A stretch of 64,000 nucleotides of DNA, from the NCBI GenBank assembly GCA_022226955.1, contig CP092079.1, positions 3,003,043 to 3,067,042 on the forward strand, in the 5' to 3' direction. The notes beneath the pieces were generated by a model. It searched no databases. It saw only the letters and a list, made by a program, of their open reading frames with translations, and was not told the DNA's origin. This document shows positions 42,001 through 51,000 of this stretch, in pieces. Source of the DNA: Nitrospira sp. GTDB lineage: Bacteria > Nitrospirota > Nitrospiria > Nitrospirales > Nitrospiraceae. The stretch's first letter is position 1. The number at the start of each line of letters is the position of its first letter. The translations under genes and the position numbers were made by a program.

Positions 42001-42174
42001 GACCGGTCCCAAGGCCGGCGCGCGCGTGAGGATTTGGACCTGCACGGGCGTCAGATCCGGCACGGCATCGATGGTGAGATGCGCGAACGACCAGAGGCCC
42101 GCCGCGATGACCAGAACGATGGCGACGAGAGTGAAGAATCGGTATCGCAGTGAGAGTGTTAGCAGGCGGTCCAT
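39058..42174 (-). CDS. czcA: Heavy-metal RND efflux pump (CzcA/CusA family)
   Basis: About 1038 residues, twelve membrane segments and two periplasmic domains, typical HME-RND length. The TM4 motif DFGLLVDGSVVMMDN is the heavy-metal signature (an aspartate stands where many members have glutamate). PAWPAALAIGLFLLSLGLG and the C-terminal NGVVLVSHIRQLE helix agree. It exports metal cations through the tripartite complex. Divalent (Czc) versus monovalent (Cus) substrate cannot be settled from motifs. Last gene of the minus-strand operon, seven bases after czcB, convergent with the multicopper oxidase cluster, with overlapping stop codons. Confidence 0.92.
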   Translation of the reverse strand: MDRLLTLSLRYRFFTLVAIVLVIAAGLWSFAHLTIDAVPDLTPVQVQILTRAPALGPVEVEQFVTFPIEASLSGLPALRELRSISRYGLSAVTAIFDDSADIYRARQLVAERLARAAERIPMEYGRPVMGPLTTGLGEVYQFTVQGPGYSPMALRTLLEWDIGMKLRTVPGVVEVNIWGGEPQQFHVIVDPAKLLSLKLSLRQIFDALQRNNALAGGGYIEHRREQLLIRGEALATGVSDLARIVVAHGSGGVPIYLADVAEIAEASALRIGAATAMGDGETVIGMVQMLAGENAQRVVTQVKKRVQEIQQTLPPGVVIEPYYDRTLFVSKVIATVRNNLVEGGLLVIAVLFLFLGDLRAGLIVASAIPLSMLIAFTGMMQMGLSGNLMSLGAIDFGLLVDGSVVMMDNILRRLARAKNGNREERLAEILAAGREVLRPMTFAVGIIMLVYVPILTLTGIEGKMFRPMAWTVIMALAGSLLLAVTVTPLLSFWFARSGQGHEDTRLIRMLRGLYAPCLRWALARPAWPAALAIGLFLLSLGLGARLGVEFAPRLNEGDLAVQVWRLPSVSLSESIATSLDIERILRRFPEVTQVVTRTGSPEVATDVMGVELSDVFVILKPQQEWVTAQTREDLVARFEQAIVEQVPEVGLGFTQPIEMRFNELIAGVRSDLAVKIFGPDLDILKTQAEQVARTLQQIPGAADVKVEQVAGLPLLRVIVNREEIARYGLTADDVLALVQTTRAGAVVGTVIQGPRRFELVVRLAESVSRDPASLGSLLIPAMHGELVPLSRVATIQVDSGPAQISREHVQRRIVVECNIRGRDLGSFVADAQRAVAQAVTLPIGYELAWGGQFEHLMDASRRLALVIPITLLLILGVLTLIFGAMRPALLIFLNVPLALSGGILALWSRGLPLSLSAVIGFIALFGIAVLNGVVLVSHIRQLESAGHSADEAVAEGAMDRLRPVLMTALVASLGFVPMALATSMGAEVQRPLATVVIGGLLTSTALTLLVIPALYGTFSRYGRTRPALPSETAASPIP

Positions 42175-42181
42175 CGGCGTC

Positions 42182-43354
42182 TCAGTCTCCGGTTCCGATC
42201 TGTTCTTTCAGTAGAATATTTTTGAGGTCGAAGACGCCGGCTGTGACGACGCGATCCTGTTCGTTCACGCCGTGTTTGACTTCGACCCAGTCTCCATTTT
42301 CCCGCCCGAGTTCGACCGGCACAAAGCGATAGGTGGAGTCTTGCTCGATGAAGATTCCCCGGAGCGTTCCGATGGCGGTGAGGGCGGATGCCGGGACCGC
42401 CAGCACCGGCGCGCCGGGCAGCGTGAGAGTGACCTCGACATATTCCCGCGGTTTCAGCTGCCCCAGCGCGTTGTCGACCTCGAAGCGGGCTTGGATCGTT
42501 CGGGTGGTTTCGTCCGCGATGGGCGCGAGATAGGTCAACGGCGCGGTGATGGCGTCGGCTCCTTTGGCGAGGATGGTGCCTCGGTCTCCTTCTTTGAATT
42601 TGCGTGCCTGCTCGATCGACAGGTTGGCAAAGACCCATACACGGCTCGTATCGACGATCTCGAACAGCGCATTCCCCGGCGCCACCCCCTGCCCGCGAAC
42701 CGCGTTCTGCATGACAACTGTACCGCCTATCGGCGCTGTTAAAGTATATCGATGGCTCTCATCGTGACGTCCGCGTTCCAACTCTGTCAGTTCGGTGTTC
42801 GAGAGTCCCATATTGAGGAGTTTTTCTCTGATGTGCTGATACCGGGCGCTGGTCTCAAGATAGCGGCCTTTGTCCTCGATGAGTTTCTTTTCGGGCACGA
42901 TGTCGTTCGCCCGCAGCGTTTCCGTGCGCCGGAAGCTATTCTCCGCGACATCGGCTTGGGCCTTTGCGACAAGATATTCTTCAATGAGCTGATCGAGTTG
43001 CAGGCTGCCGATGGCGGCGAGGCGCTGGCCTTTGCGCACGCGATCGCCCAGCTGGACGTGGATCTGTTCGATCTGTCCTTCGATGCGCGAGGTGATTTTT
43101 GCCACCTGCTTTAGATCCAGGGCCACTTCGCCAGGCGCCGTGACGACATCAGGAACTGGACGCGTCGCGACGGGTTCTGTTCGCAGGCGGTCTCGAATCA
43201 CCGGCGGCGGCTGGATCGAGCGGGGGCTGGCCGGACTCAGTTTCTGCGCTTGGGCAGGGAGCTGCGCGGCTGGCTCTGGGGCAGGGTCGCCGCATCCTAC
43301 GAGGAGGAGCAGGGTGGCGGCGAGCAGCCGGATTGTCGTCGTCGGCCGGTTCAT
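42182..43354 (-). CDS. czcB: Heavy-metal RND adaptor, lipoprotein (CzcB-like)
   Basis: About 390 residues with a lipobox (LLLLVGCGD). Central features: lipoyl halves (ITSRIEGQIEQIHVQLGDRVRKGQRLAAI and LTAPIGGTVVMQNAVRGQGV), a long helical hairpin between them, then beta-barrel (VWVFANLSIEQARKFKEGDRG) and membrane-proximal domains with FDLKNILLKEQ at the end. It joins the CzcA-type pump to the outer-membrane factor. The start overlaps the czcC stop by four bases (43351-43354). Confidence 0.9.
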   Translation of the reverse strand: MNRPTTTIRLLAATLLLLVGCGDPAPEPAAQLPAQAQKLSPASPRSIQPPPVIRDRLRTEPVATRPVPDVVTAPGEVALDLKQVAKITSRIEGQIEQIHVQLGDRVRKGQRLAAIGSLQLDQLIEEYLVAKAQADVAENSFRRTETLRANDIVPEKKLIEDKGRYLETSARYQHIREKLLNMGLSNTELTELERGRHDESHRYTLTAPIGGTVVMQNAVRGQGVAPGNALFEIVDTSRVWVFANLSIEQARKFKEGDRGTILAKGADAITAPLTYLAPIADETTRTIQARFEVDNALGQLKPREYVEVTLTLPGAPVLAVPASALTAIGTLRGIFIEQDSTYRFVPVELGRENGDWVEVKHGVNEQDRVVTAGVFDLKNILLKEQIGTGD

Positions 43355-44619
43355 AGCGGCGCTCCCACGGATCGTTCCAGTCTGACCAAGGCAATCGAGA
43401 GATCCGCGCGCACTTGGGCATATTCCAGCAGCGTTTGCCGATAGACGCGTTGAGCATCCAGGACGTCCAGCAGGCTGGCTACGCCCTGGCGAAAGCTGGT
43501 TCGGGCGACGATCAAGGTTTGTTCGGCTTGTTTCAAGAGGCCGGTTTCGAATACGAGCAGTTGGTCCTGCGCCGTGCGGGCTTCTTGCACATATTGGATG
43601 ACGGCCTGTTCCAATTCGATGTGCGCCCGCACTCGTTCCGCGTCCGCGCGGTATTTTGTTCCCAATGCGGTTTCAATCTCGCCCTGACGCCGGTACCAGA
43701 GCGGCAGGGGCACGCTCAGGCCGGCGATCAGCGATTCGTCGCCCGCTTCCCGGTGATAGTTGCCTTGCACGCTGATGTTAGGCACGCGGGATTCCCGTTC
43801 GAGTTGCACCGTATGTTCGGCTTGTTCAGCGAGCTTGGCAGCGCGCCGTACGGTGGGATGTTGCTCAAACGCCAGCGCGGTCAAACGATCGATATTGAGC
43901 TCTTGCCGGGGAAGCAGGAACTCGCCGTGGATTAAGAACTGCTTGCCGAGCGATCCAGCGGTGAGGGTATTGAGCCGGGCATTGGCGACCAGCAGCGTAT
44001 TCTGCGCACGCGCGATTTCTTTCCGCGCCTTCTGGACCTCGACGCTGGCCTTCATCGTATCGAAGGAGGTCGCTTCTCCGGCCGCGACCCGGACCTTCAC
44101 CGTGCGCAAGACCTCTTCGACCATCGCGACGTTTTGCGTGGCAAGCTCGGCATCGCGCTGAGCAAAGAGCAGGGAATAAAATGCCACTTTGACATCCGCG
44201 AGGAGCGCCAAGCGGGTGGCATCCAGCGCGGCGTTTGCCTCGGCGACTCCCGCCGTTGCCGCGTCCTGCCGCGCCTGCCGTTTCCCCGGCCACTCGATCG
44301 GTTGCTCGACCCCGACGGTATGCTCGGTGACTCTGACGCCGGTACTCGGATCGCGAATGGCTCCGCGACCGGCGCTGCCGGAGATGGATGGATTGGGATA
44401 GGCTCCAGCCGCAATCCTTGTCCCATGGCGCTGTTTCACCACTCCTGCGGCATCGGTGAGCAGGGGATTATGCTGGACGGCGAGATCCAGAATGGCATCC
44501 AATGAGTAGGCGGATACGGCGGACTCAGTGGACTCAGCAGGCCGCGCGGCCGCAGTGCTTCCTGGTTGTCCTGCCAGGCCGCATAGGATCGAGGCCAATA
44601 AGAATATTCGAGGACTCAT
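43351..44619 (-). CDS. czcC: Outer-membrane factor of the heavy-metal pump (CzcC-like)
   Basis: About 422 residues with a signal peptide (FLLASILCGLAGQPGSTAAA). It contains the two TolC-type repeats: LDLAVQHNPLL..AGVVKQRHGTRIAAGAYPNPSIS and ALAFEQHPTVRRAAKLAEQAEHTVQLERESRVPNIS, the latter read across a turn. First structural gene of the czcCBA-type operon; 95 bp upstream lies the His-rich protein gene on the same strand. The gap holds no clear terminator. Confidence 0.88.
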   Translation of the reverse strand: MSPRIFLLASILCGLAGQPGSTAAARPAESTESAVSAYSLDAILDLAVQHNPLLTDAAGVVKQRHGTRIAAGAYPNPSISGSAGRGAIRDPSTGVRVTEHTVGVEQPIEWPGKRQARQDAATAGVAEANAALDATRLALLADVKVAFYSLLFAQRDAELATQNVAMVEEVLRTVKVRVAAGEATSFDTMKASVEVQKARKEIARAQNTLLVANARLNTLTAGSLGKQFLIHGEFLLPRQELNIDRLTALAFEQHPTVRRAAKLAEQAEHTVQLERESRVPNISVQGNYHREAGDESLIAGLSVPLPLWYRRQGEIETALGTKYRADAERVRAHIELEQAVIQYVQEARTAQDQLLVFETGLLKQAEQTLIVARTSFRQGVASLLDVLDAQRVYRQTLLEYAQVRADLSIALVRLERSVGAPL

Positions 44620-44714
44620 AAGAGCCTCCCTTGTTTCGTCGAGACGTTCGAACGCCGCGGGCTAATGCCTGCACCGCGCTGAACTAGATCGCAATCTGCG
44701 ATGGACGGTGAATG

Positions 44715-45197
44715 TTAGGCAAGCGGGGAGGGCGGCGCGCGCGAGGGGATGTCTTGAGTGAGAACCGTGAGAGAACGGAATGCGATAAGGAGGCGGGCGG
44801 CCGATGGCTTCGTGGCCAAGGGAGCATGAACGGGAGGCTCAACGATGAGCGCGGAAGCGGTAAGTGGTCTGAGAAGCGTTCGATCGGTCGAATCGCTGAC
44901 GAAGGAGAATCCTTGCTCGGTATTGTCCGAAGCATGCGCGGGATGTCCTGAGACGGCGATCTGATTTCCAGGCTGGTGTTCGTGCTTGGTGAATGCGTCC
45001 TGATGGTCGTGGAATTCTCCGTCCAAGTCTGGAGAGAAGACGGTATGCACGGTCCCGCCGTGGACATGTCCGGCTTCTCCGTGGTGATGATCCGCTTCCG
45101 GATGCACATGGAACAGTGGGACGGCCAGCATCCAAAGAATGATCCAGGCTCGCACTATGGCGCGCGGCCACGAACTGTATGCTTGCAACGTTCCCAC
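44715..45197 (-). CDS. Exported His-rich protein upstream of czcCBA
   Basis: About 160 residues. An N-terminal hydrophobic helix (AIVRAWIILWMLAVPLF) leads directly into a His-rich stretch (HVHPEADHHHGEAGHVHGG, then FHDHQDAFTKHEHQPG), which would bind zinc, cobalt, nickel or copper in the periplasm. The C-terminal half is polar with a hydrophobic segment (RLLIAFRSLTVL). Its place before the heavy-metal efflux operon suggests a metal buffer or sensor, comparable in logic to small Cu/Zn-binding proteins of czc/cnr regions. No named family recognised. Confidence 0.7.
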   Translation of the reverse strand: MGTLQAYSSWPRAIVRAWIILWMLAVPLFHVHPEADHHHGEAGHVHGGTVHTVFSPDLDGEFHDHQDAFTKHEHQPGNQIAVSGHPAHASDNTEQGFSFVSDSTDRTLLRPLTASALIVEPPVHAPLATKPSAARLLIAFRSLTVLTQDIPSRAPPSPLA

Positions 45198-45318
45198 GCC
45201 GTTCTTCTCCTCTCAGAACGAACCCTAGCATAGGGCTGTGTCCGTATCAAGAAACGGTCGTTTCACGAGTGCGGCATCGAAGCCATGCGCTCTCATAATG
45301 CTGAGATTATTGGGTGTC

Positions 45319-45351
45319 TTGCCCGAGGTTGCAATCCTGTATACAATACAG
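45319..45351 (+). promoter_or_regulatory. Promoter and operator of the toxin-antitoxin pair
   Basis: TTGCCC (45319-45324), a 17-bp spacer and TACAAT (45342-45347). A palindrome CTGTAT-ACA-ATACAG (45337-45351) covers the -10 box, the arrangement expected for autorepression by an RHH antitoxin. Confidence 0.55.
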
Positions 45352-45377
45352 CATTCATTTCGATGCAGGAGGTGCCG

Positions 45378-45605
45378 ATGTCTGTCCGGCTCAATATTAC
45401 GATGGAGGATGATGTCTACGTGAGGCTCAAGAAAGAGGTACCACTGAAGAAGCTCAGTGCGTTTATCTCGGGGGCTGTCCGAGCCAAGCTGCATCCGGAC
45501 GAGAACGCGTTGAATGCCGCCTACCGAGCTGCCAGCAAGGAACGATGGAGAGATGGGTTGGATGAGGACTGGAAGCACGTTGACGGAGAAGGATGGCCCA
45601 AGTGA
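45378..45605 (+). CDS. RHH-type antitoxin of a MazF system
   Basis: About 75 residues. The N-terminal half (SVRLNITMEDDVYVRLKKEV, then LSAFISGAVRAKL) has the strand-helix-helix pattern of ribbon-helix-helix DNA-binding proteins. The C-terminal half (RWRDGLDEDWKH) is acidic and would wrap the toxin. ATG 45378 has AGGAGGT five bases upstream, so it is preferred over earlier in-frame starts. Overlaps the toxin gene by 13 bp. A palindrome over the promoter -10 fits autoregulation. Confidence 0.8.
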   Translation: MSVRLNITMEDDVYVRLKKEVPLKKLSAFISGAVRAKLHPDENALNAAYRAASKERWRDGLDEDWKHVDGEGWPK

Positions 45606-45940
45606 GGCGTGCGCCCAAACGGGGGGATGTCTACTGGGTGGCTTTGGACCCGGCTCTGGGTTCGGAGATTCAAAAAACCAGACCGGCGGTGGTCGTCTCG
45701 AATAATTCCTGCAATGCATTCGGTTCACGAGTCGTCGTCTTACCGCTGACGAGCAATGTGGAGACTCTGTATCCAGGAGAGGCGCTGGTTACTGTGAAAG
45801 GGAAGCTGTCGCGGGCCTTGGGCGACCAGATTCGTTCGCTGGATAAATCTCGCTTGCGTTCAAAAATTGAGTCGCTCAGCCGGGATGAGCTGGAGGCGGT
45901 TGAAGAAGCTGTTCGAATCACACTTGGGTTGAGGCCCTAG
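45593..45940 (+). CDS. mazF: MazF/PemK-family endoribonuclease toxin
   Basis: About 115 residues, normal for MazF. Signatures: RGDVYWVALDPALGSEIQKTRPAVVVS at the start (read as RGDVYWV, then EIQKTRPAVVVS) and VVVLPLTSN with the catalytic Ser/Thr region; GDQIRSLDKSRL closes the fold. It cleaves mRNA at short single-stranded motifs when the antitoxin is degraded. Paired with the RHH antitoxin immediately upstream. A GTG at 45602 is an alternative start. Confidence 0.88.
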   Translation: MAQVRRAPKRGDVYWVALDPALGSEIQKTRPAVVVSNNSCNAFGSRVVVLPLTSNVETLYPGEALVTVKGKLSRALGDQIRSLDKSRLRSKIESLSRDELEAVEEAVRITLGLRP

Positions 45941-45943
45941 CCG

Positions 45944-46465
45944 TTATTCTTTCACCGTCACGGTCATGGTGATCGGCTCCAGCGGATTGTCGGCGGCGTC
46001 GCGGGCGGCGGCGACGATCTTATCCAGCACGTCGATGCCGCGGAAGATTTCCCCGAATACGGTATAGCGTCGGTCCAGCCCGCTGTTGTCACCCACGCAA
46101 ATAAAGAACTGCGAGCCGTTGTCGTTGAAGTCGCGCGTGCTGTTGCTCTCGCGCGGCATCTTCGCCATGGAGACGGCGCCGCGCTTGTGCGGGCGGTCGC
46201 TCGGCTCGGGGGTGAGAAAGTAGCCGGGGCCGCCGGTGCCGTGCGTCGTCCGGTCGGCGCTCTTGCTGTATGGATCGCCGCCTTGAATGAGAAAGCCGGG
46301 GACGATGCGATGAAAGGTGGTGCCGTCGAAGAAACCCATTTTGGCGAGATTGACGAAGTTCTCGACATGGCGTGGGGCGTCGTCCGGATAAAACCGGATC
46401 TTCATCTCGCCGAACTTGGTGACAATCGTCGCGCGGGGGTCCTTCTTTTGAAATTGCATCGTCAT
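45944..46465 (-). CDS. Cyclophilin-type peptidyl-prolyl isomerase
   Basis: About 173 residues, the single-domain cyclophilin length. Signatures: FYPDDAPRHVENFVNLA, FHRIVPGFLIQGGDP, GTGGPGY, RGAVSMAKMP, NDNGSQFFI and YTVFGEIFRGIDVLDKI. No signal peptide, so cytoplasmic. It speeds cis-trans isomerisation at proline. Several ATGs cluster at 46474, 46465 and 46459, and no clear ribosome-binding site picks one. It is convergent with mazF, with three bases between the stops. Confidence 0.92.
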   Translation of the reverse strand: MTMQFQKKDPRATIVTKFGEMKIRFYPDDAPRHVENFVNLAKMGFFDGTTFHRIVPGFLIQGGDPYSKSADRTTHGTGGPGYFLTPEPSDRPHKRGAVSMAKMPRESNSTRDFNDNGSQFFICVGDNSGLDRRYTVFGEIFRGIDVLDKIVAAARDAADNPLEPITMTVTVKE

Positions 46466-46541
46466 GCGCTGCAATGTAGCAGGGGCGCGGCTTTCGAGGC
46501 AAGGCCTCGGAAAAGCGTTGAGCGTTACGTGCAGGGTAGGT

Positions 46542-47873
46542 CTAACTCAGGATTCCGGGCTTCTTTTGCGCGAGTCCTTTTTCTGGATCGATCCGGAGCC
46601 AGAGCAGTCCGCCGATGATCGCCACCAGCGCGGCTGCGCCGAGCGATGTGGGCCAGCCCCATTGTTCGGCGATCCAGGGCGTGACGGTGGGTGAGATCGC
46701 TCCTCCGATATTGGCGCCCATATTCATCAATCCTGACAAGCTGCCTGCGTGCGCTTTGGATAAGTCGCTGGTGGAGGACCAGTAGGCGCCGACACTGAAA
46801 TAGAGCCAGCCTGCTCCCAGCGACAGACTGGCGATGGCGGGATACGGCGAGTCGATCCAGGCTCCTAACCCGATGGCGCATCCGGCGAGAAGCATGCCCG
46901 TCATACCGGCTTGGCGGCGGCCGGCCGTAAGCCCGTGGCGGGCGGCTAGGCGATCCGTGACCCATCCTCCGATCGGACAAAAGACCAGAATCATGAGGAA
47001 GGGCGCGGAGGCAAATAATCCGCCGCGCAGAATGTCGAAGCTGCGCACGTTGACCAGGTAGAGATAGAACCAGGACATATAGACGTAGGCCACATAGCCT
47101 AGGCAGCTGTAACTCAGCACGAGCCACCAGACTGTCGGGGTTTGCCGAAATGCTGTCCATGGAATGGACACAGCGGCAGCCGGTTTGGCCGTCGCCGATG
47201 CGCTGCTATGTTGATGGTCTGTCCGCGTAGCAACCCAGGGATGGTCGGATGGATGATTGCGTGCGAGGAACCACCAGATGATGGCCAGACCAAGGCCGAG
47301 AAGAGCCGACAGATAAAAGGCCGTCTGCCAGCCGAAGTTCACCATGATCCAAGCTGTGATGGGGGGAGTGATGGCGGCTCCAACCCCGATGCCGCCGATG
47401 GCGATGCCGATGCCGAGGCCGCGTTCACCGGCCGGCAGCCAGTCAGTCACCACGCGATTGAAATTGGGCAGCGCCACGGCTTCGCCGACGCCTAACAGGA
47501 ATCGCGCCAGTGCGAGCGCTCCCATGATACCCAGCCAGCTTGCCAGTGAAGAGGCCGGGGCCATCGCGGTCCAGGCGGTGAAAATCGACCACCAGAGCAG
47601 CGCCGCAGTCAGGACGATCCGCGCGCCCCAGCGGTCGCCCAGCCAGCCGCCGGGAATTTGGAACAGCGCATAGCCGATGACGAAGGCGGAAAAGACAAAC
47701 CCCATCTGCTGATCGGTCAAGCCCAGCGCCGGCATCATATGCCGCGCCGTCACGGAGATATTCACGCGATCAATGTAGGTGACGACGCTGATGGCGAAGA
47801 GCAGGCCGAGAATGAGCCAGCGAATGCGCGTGGGAGGCGGAGAGTTGCGATCGGAAGAGTCGTGTGAGTGCAA
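46542..47873 (-). CDS. MFS transporter, anion:cation symporter-like
   Basis: About 443 residues with twelve hydrophobic segments. The pattern VTYIDRVNISVTARHMMPALGLTDQQMGFVFSAFVIGYALFQIPGGWLGDRWGARIVL (read as IDRVNIS and GGWLGDRWGAR) is typical of the ACS family, which includes transporters of organic anions such as hexuronates, phthalate and glucarate. The substrate is unknown. The gene stands alone on its strand; a TATAAT box with an overlapping palindrome lies just upstream. Confidence 0.85.
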   Translation of the reverse strand: MHSHDSSDRNSPPPTRIRWLILGLLFAISVVTYIDRVNISVTARHMMPALGLTDQQMGFVFSAFVIGYALFQIPGGWLGDRWGARIVLTAALLWWSIFTAWTAMAPASSLASWLGIMGALALARFLLGVGEAVALPNFNRVVTDWLPAGERGLGIGIAIGGIGVGAAITPPITAWIMVNFGWQTAFYLSALLGLGLAIIWWFLARNHPSDHPWVATRTDHQHSSASATAKPAAAVSIPWTAFRQTPTVWWLVLSYSCLGYVAYVYMSWFYLYLVNVRSFDILRGGLFASAPFLMILVFCPIGGWVTDRLAARHGLTAGRRQAGMTGMLLAGCAIGLGAWIDSPYPAIASLSLGAGWLYFSVGAYWSSTSDLSKAHAGSLSGLMNMGANIGGAISPTVTPWIAEQWGWPTSLGAAALVAIIGGLLWLRIDPEKGLAQKKPGILS

Positions 47874-47901
47874 CGGTTAGGTCGATCCAGTGAAGATTGA
47901 G

Positions 47902-47925
47902 ATTATACCGGCTCGGACTGAGCCG
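47902..47925 (-). promoter_or_regulatory. Candidate promoter and operator of the MFS gene
   Basis: On the minus strand TATAAT at 47907-47902 about 30 bp before the ATG. Immediately upstream, CGGCTC-N5-GAGCCG (47909-47925) forms a perfect 6-bp-arm dyad between the presumed -35 and -10 positions, as a repressor site would. The -35 match is poor. Confidence 0.35.
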
Positions 47926-48056
47926 CTCCAGTGCATTTGTTGCAAGTGTATGCTGTGCTACTGAGGGACAGTCGAGTGGTGTGAGCGAGTCTTCCTACGA
48001 GGCGGGCGCAGGCTGCAGCGCGACGCGTCCTCTCCATAAGAATGGAATCGCCTCGA

Positions 48057-51000
48057 TCAGGCCGTTACAACTTGTACGATGCTTCGTCCGCTGCCGACCG
48101 GGGTCACCTCCACCGTTACTGCGATTCGTTCTTTCATCTCTTCGACATGACTAATTACACCGACTTGGCGACCAGTCGCTTGTAGTTGCTCCAGCACAGA
48201 GACCGCCATTGCCAGGCTATTGCTATCGAGTGCACCGAATCCTTCGTCGATAAACAAGCTTTCAACCTTAATCCCGCGATTCGACGACATGCTGGCGAGT
48301 CCGAGTGCTAGAGAAAGGCTAACCAGAAATCTTTCACCGCCCGAAAGGTTATGAACACCGCGGACCTCATCAGCCATGTTGCGATCGATGACCTGTAATA
48401 CAAGGTCGCTGCCCGGTGCTCGTTGTAGCTCATATCGAGGGTGTAAATTGTTCAGGTGCTGGTTTGCCAAACAAATGAGATGATTTAGTGTCAGAGATTG
48501 AGCGAATCGTCGAAACTTGGTGCCGTCAGCTGAACCGATGAGATCGTCAAGCTGTCCCCATACACGTGCTTGCTGTTGTCGCTCATAAAGAGCGGCTTTG
48601 ATTTTCCCTGTTCTTGAACGCGCTTGGTCGTCACTCAGGAGAACCGAGCTTGCTTCGACATATGCCTCTGATGCCTTGCTGTGCTGCGCCTCTATCTCCT
48701 TGAGGGCCGTGGCGATTTCTTCTCGAGTTTGTGTCGGGTGATCAGTAGCTTCGTGCTCCTTAGCAAACTGTTGTCTCTCAAGGAGAGTTGCCCTTGCGGC
48801 TGCGACGGCTTCTCGAAGGGTATCGAGACGAACCTGTTCCGCTACAACCCATGCCTCGCCTTTGGTGATTGCGGACTCAGCTTGCGACCTACTGATGCTA
48901 TTGGCCAGGAGCTTTTCTGTGAGCAAAGCCTCTGCCGATTCATGGTCGATTCTTGCTGCCTCAGCGGTTTTACGAGCGGCAAGGGCATTTGACGACATCC
49001 CAGCAGCAATCTGCTCGACCATGGACTTCTTATGCTCGGCTTCGTTCCAGAGTTTTTCGGTGGCTTCCCACCGCTTTCTGTATTCAGTCCGAACCTCTCC
49101 GACGGGCCGTCCTTTGATAACTAGGATGCGCTCACTATTGTGCCCGTTGAGCTCATCTTTCTTGTCTGCATGTCGTTTCTGGGTTTCCTCGATGGCGGTC
49201 TCCAGCCCTTTGAGGGTTGCCCGCTTTCCCTCCAGATCTGCTTCAAAGCGGGAAATATCGGCAACGGTCATCTCATGCCGTCTACGACATTTATGCCAGT
49301 CGTTAACAAGATTGCTGCAGATCCCTACGAATGGTTCATCGGTGCTGGTAATTTGATTCTGCCAGTTGGGAAACACAGGGGCGAGCGCCGTGTCGAGACG
49401 GGAATAGAGGGAGGCTAGATTCTGCTTCGTTCCTTGAAGAGTCGCTTGGAGCATCCCCGCCTTACTGACTTTGTCATGTTCTTCATCCGTGAGCTTCACA
49501 ATGTCTGCATTCGCGGTTAATAGGCGAGCGCGAACGTTCTCGCGATCATCGGAGACTGTTCGGATTTGAGCTTCAGCGTCGGACGCACGCTTAATGATCT
49601 CCCTGGCATCACTCAGCAGCTTCTCCACTATCCCTCGAACGGAGTTGATGGCCGCTACACTTTCTGCGCCAATGGCATCCTCGGGGAAGGTTGGGACGGA
49701 AACTCCAATATCGCCACAATAGGTCGATGCAGAAGCAACTGATGCCTGCCATTTGTCGAGTGCAACCTGCAATTCTTTCTCTTGAGTCGATCTCCGTTGC
49801 AGGACACCTTGTAGTGCATCCTTTGCCGCAGCGATCTGTGTTTCTGAGCGGGTACGGTTAGCCTGAGCGGATGACACCTTCGCTTCCAACTCGGCGACGC
49901 GACTATGATCGGCCAGTACTCGAGCCTTAAGGAGTCGATCAACGTCGGCGACGGGGTGTTCCGTTGCTCCGCAGACTGGACATGGTTGTCCCTCTTCCAG
50001 TTTGAGTCGAAGATGCTCTGCTGCCTCCGTTCCCGCCGCTTCAGAAAGAGCAAGGCTGCGCCGGGCTTCTTCCATACGTGCAAGGTCCGTGGGTAACTCG
50101 GCATCTATCTGAGTCATGACCCCGGAAGCGTGATGGATGAGAGTTTCCTGTTTGGCTGCCTCATCGTTTGCCGTAATGATTGCTCCATGGGCCTTCCGGG
50201 CATCTTCTGAAGCGTGCTGAGCCTCATCCAACGCAGTCTGAACCCGCATAAGCTTATCGCGTCTGGCTTCAACCGCAGAGGCATCGATTTTGCCAATAAT
50301 TTGTCGGAGGATGGCAATCTGCTCGTCTAGTTTACGGTCTTGTTCCTGGAGGGCCGCGACCACACTTTCCTTTTCCCGGCGGGATGTTCTGGCAACTTCC
50401 ACATCGAGAGCAAGCTGCTGAATCATTGACCCGGTTGATGTAATGTCAGATGTCAGAGTGAGCCGCTCGGATAGATCCCTCTCGACATCTTTCATTCGTG
50501 CCGAAAGTGCCTCGACTGATTTGTGTTCTTCGAGCCAACGGCCATCATTTTCACGCTGGTCTCGTGTCGCCCTGAGTGTACGCTCGACCTCTGTAACGGC
50601 ATCGTGCGCGGTGTCCTTCTCCTTGAAGCTCTTTCCTAGGAGGTCTGCTAGGTCTGCCAAATCAACCTTGGCTAATTCAATCAGGGCGTCGAGCCGTTGC
50701 GCTTTATCGAGCTCAGGGCCTATCGCATCATAGGCGGCTCGTTCTTTGTCGCGTTCACCCTTGGCAGCGTTGCTCGCCGAAACTGCTGTATCGCGCTCCT
50801 CTAGAGCTTTACGTTCACCTTCCTGTGCCTCGGCGAATGCTTTCCCTGCGTCTGCCAGCCGTCTTCCGGTGGCCGCTGCTGTCTCGATCTCGGCACGCAG
50901 GGCAAATGCCTTCTTTGCCATAGCGAGCGTGGCCCGATCACTCTCAGCATTGCGATCTAACGCCAAGGCTTGCGTCAGCGCCGCATTTCCTTCCACAAGA

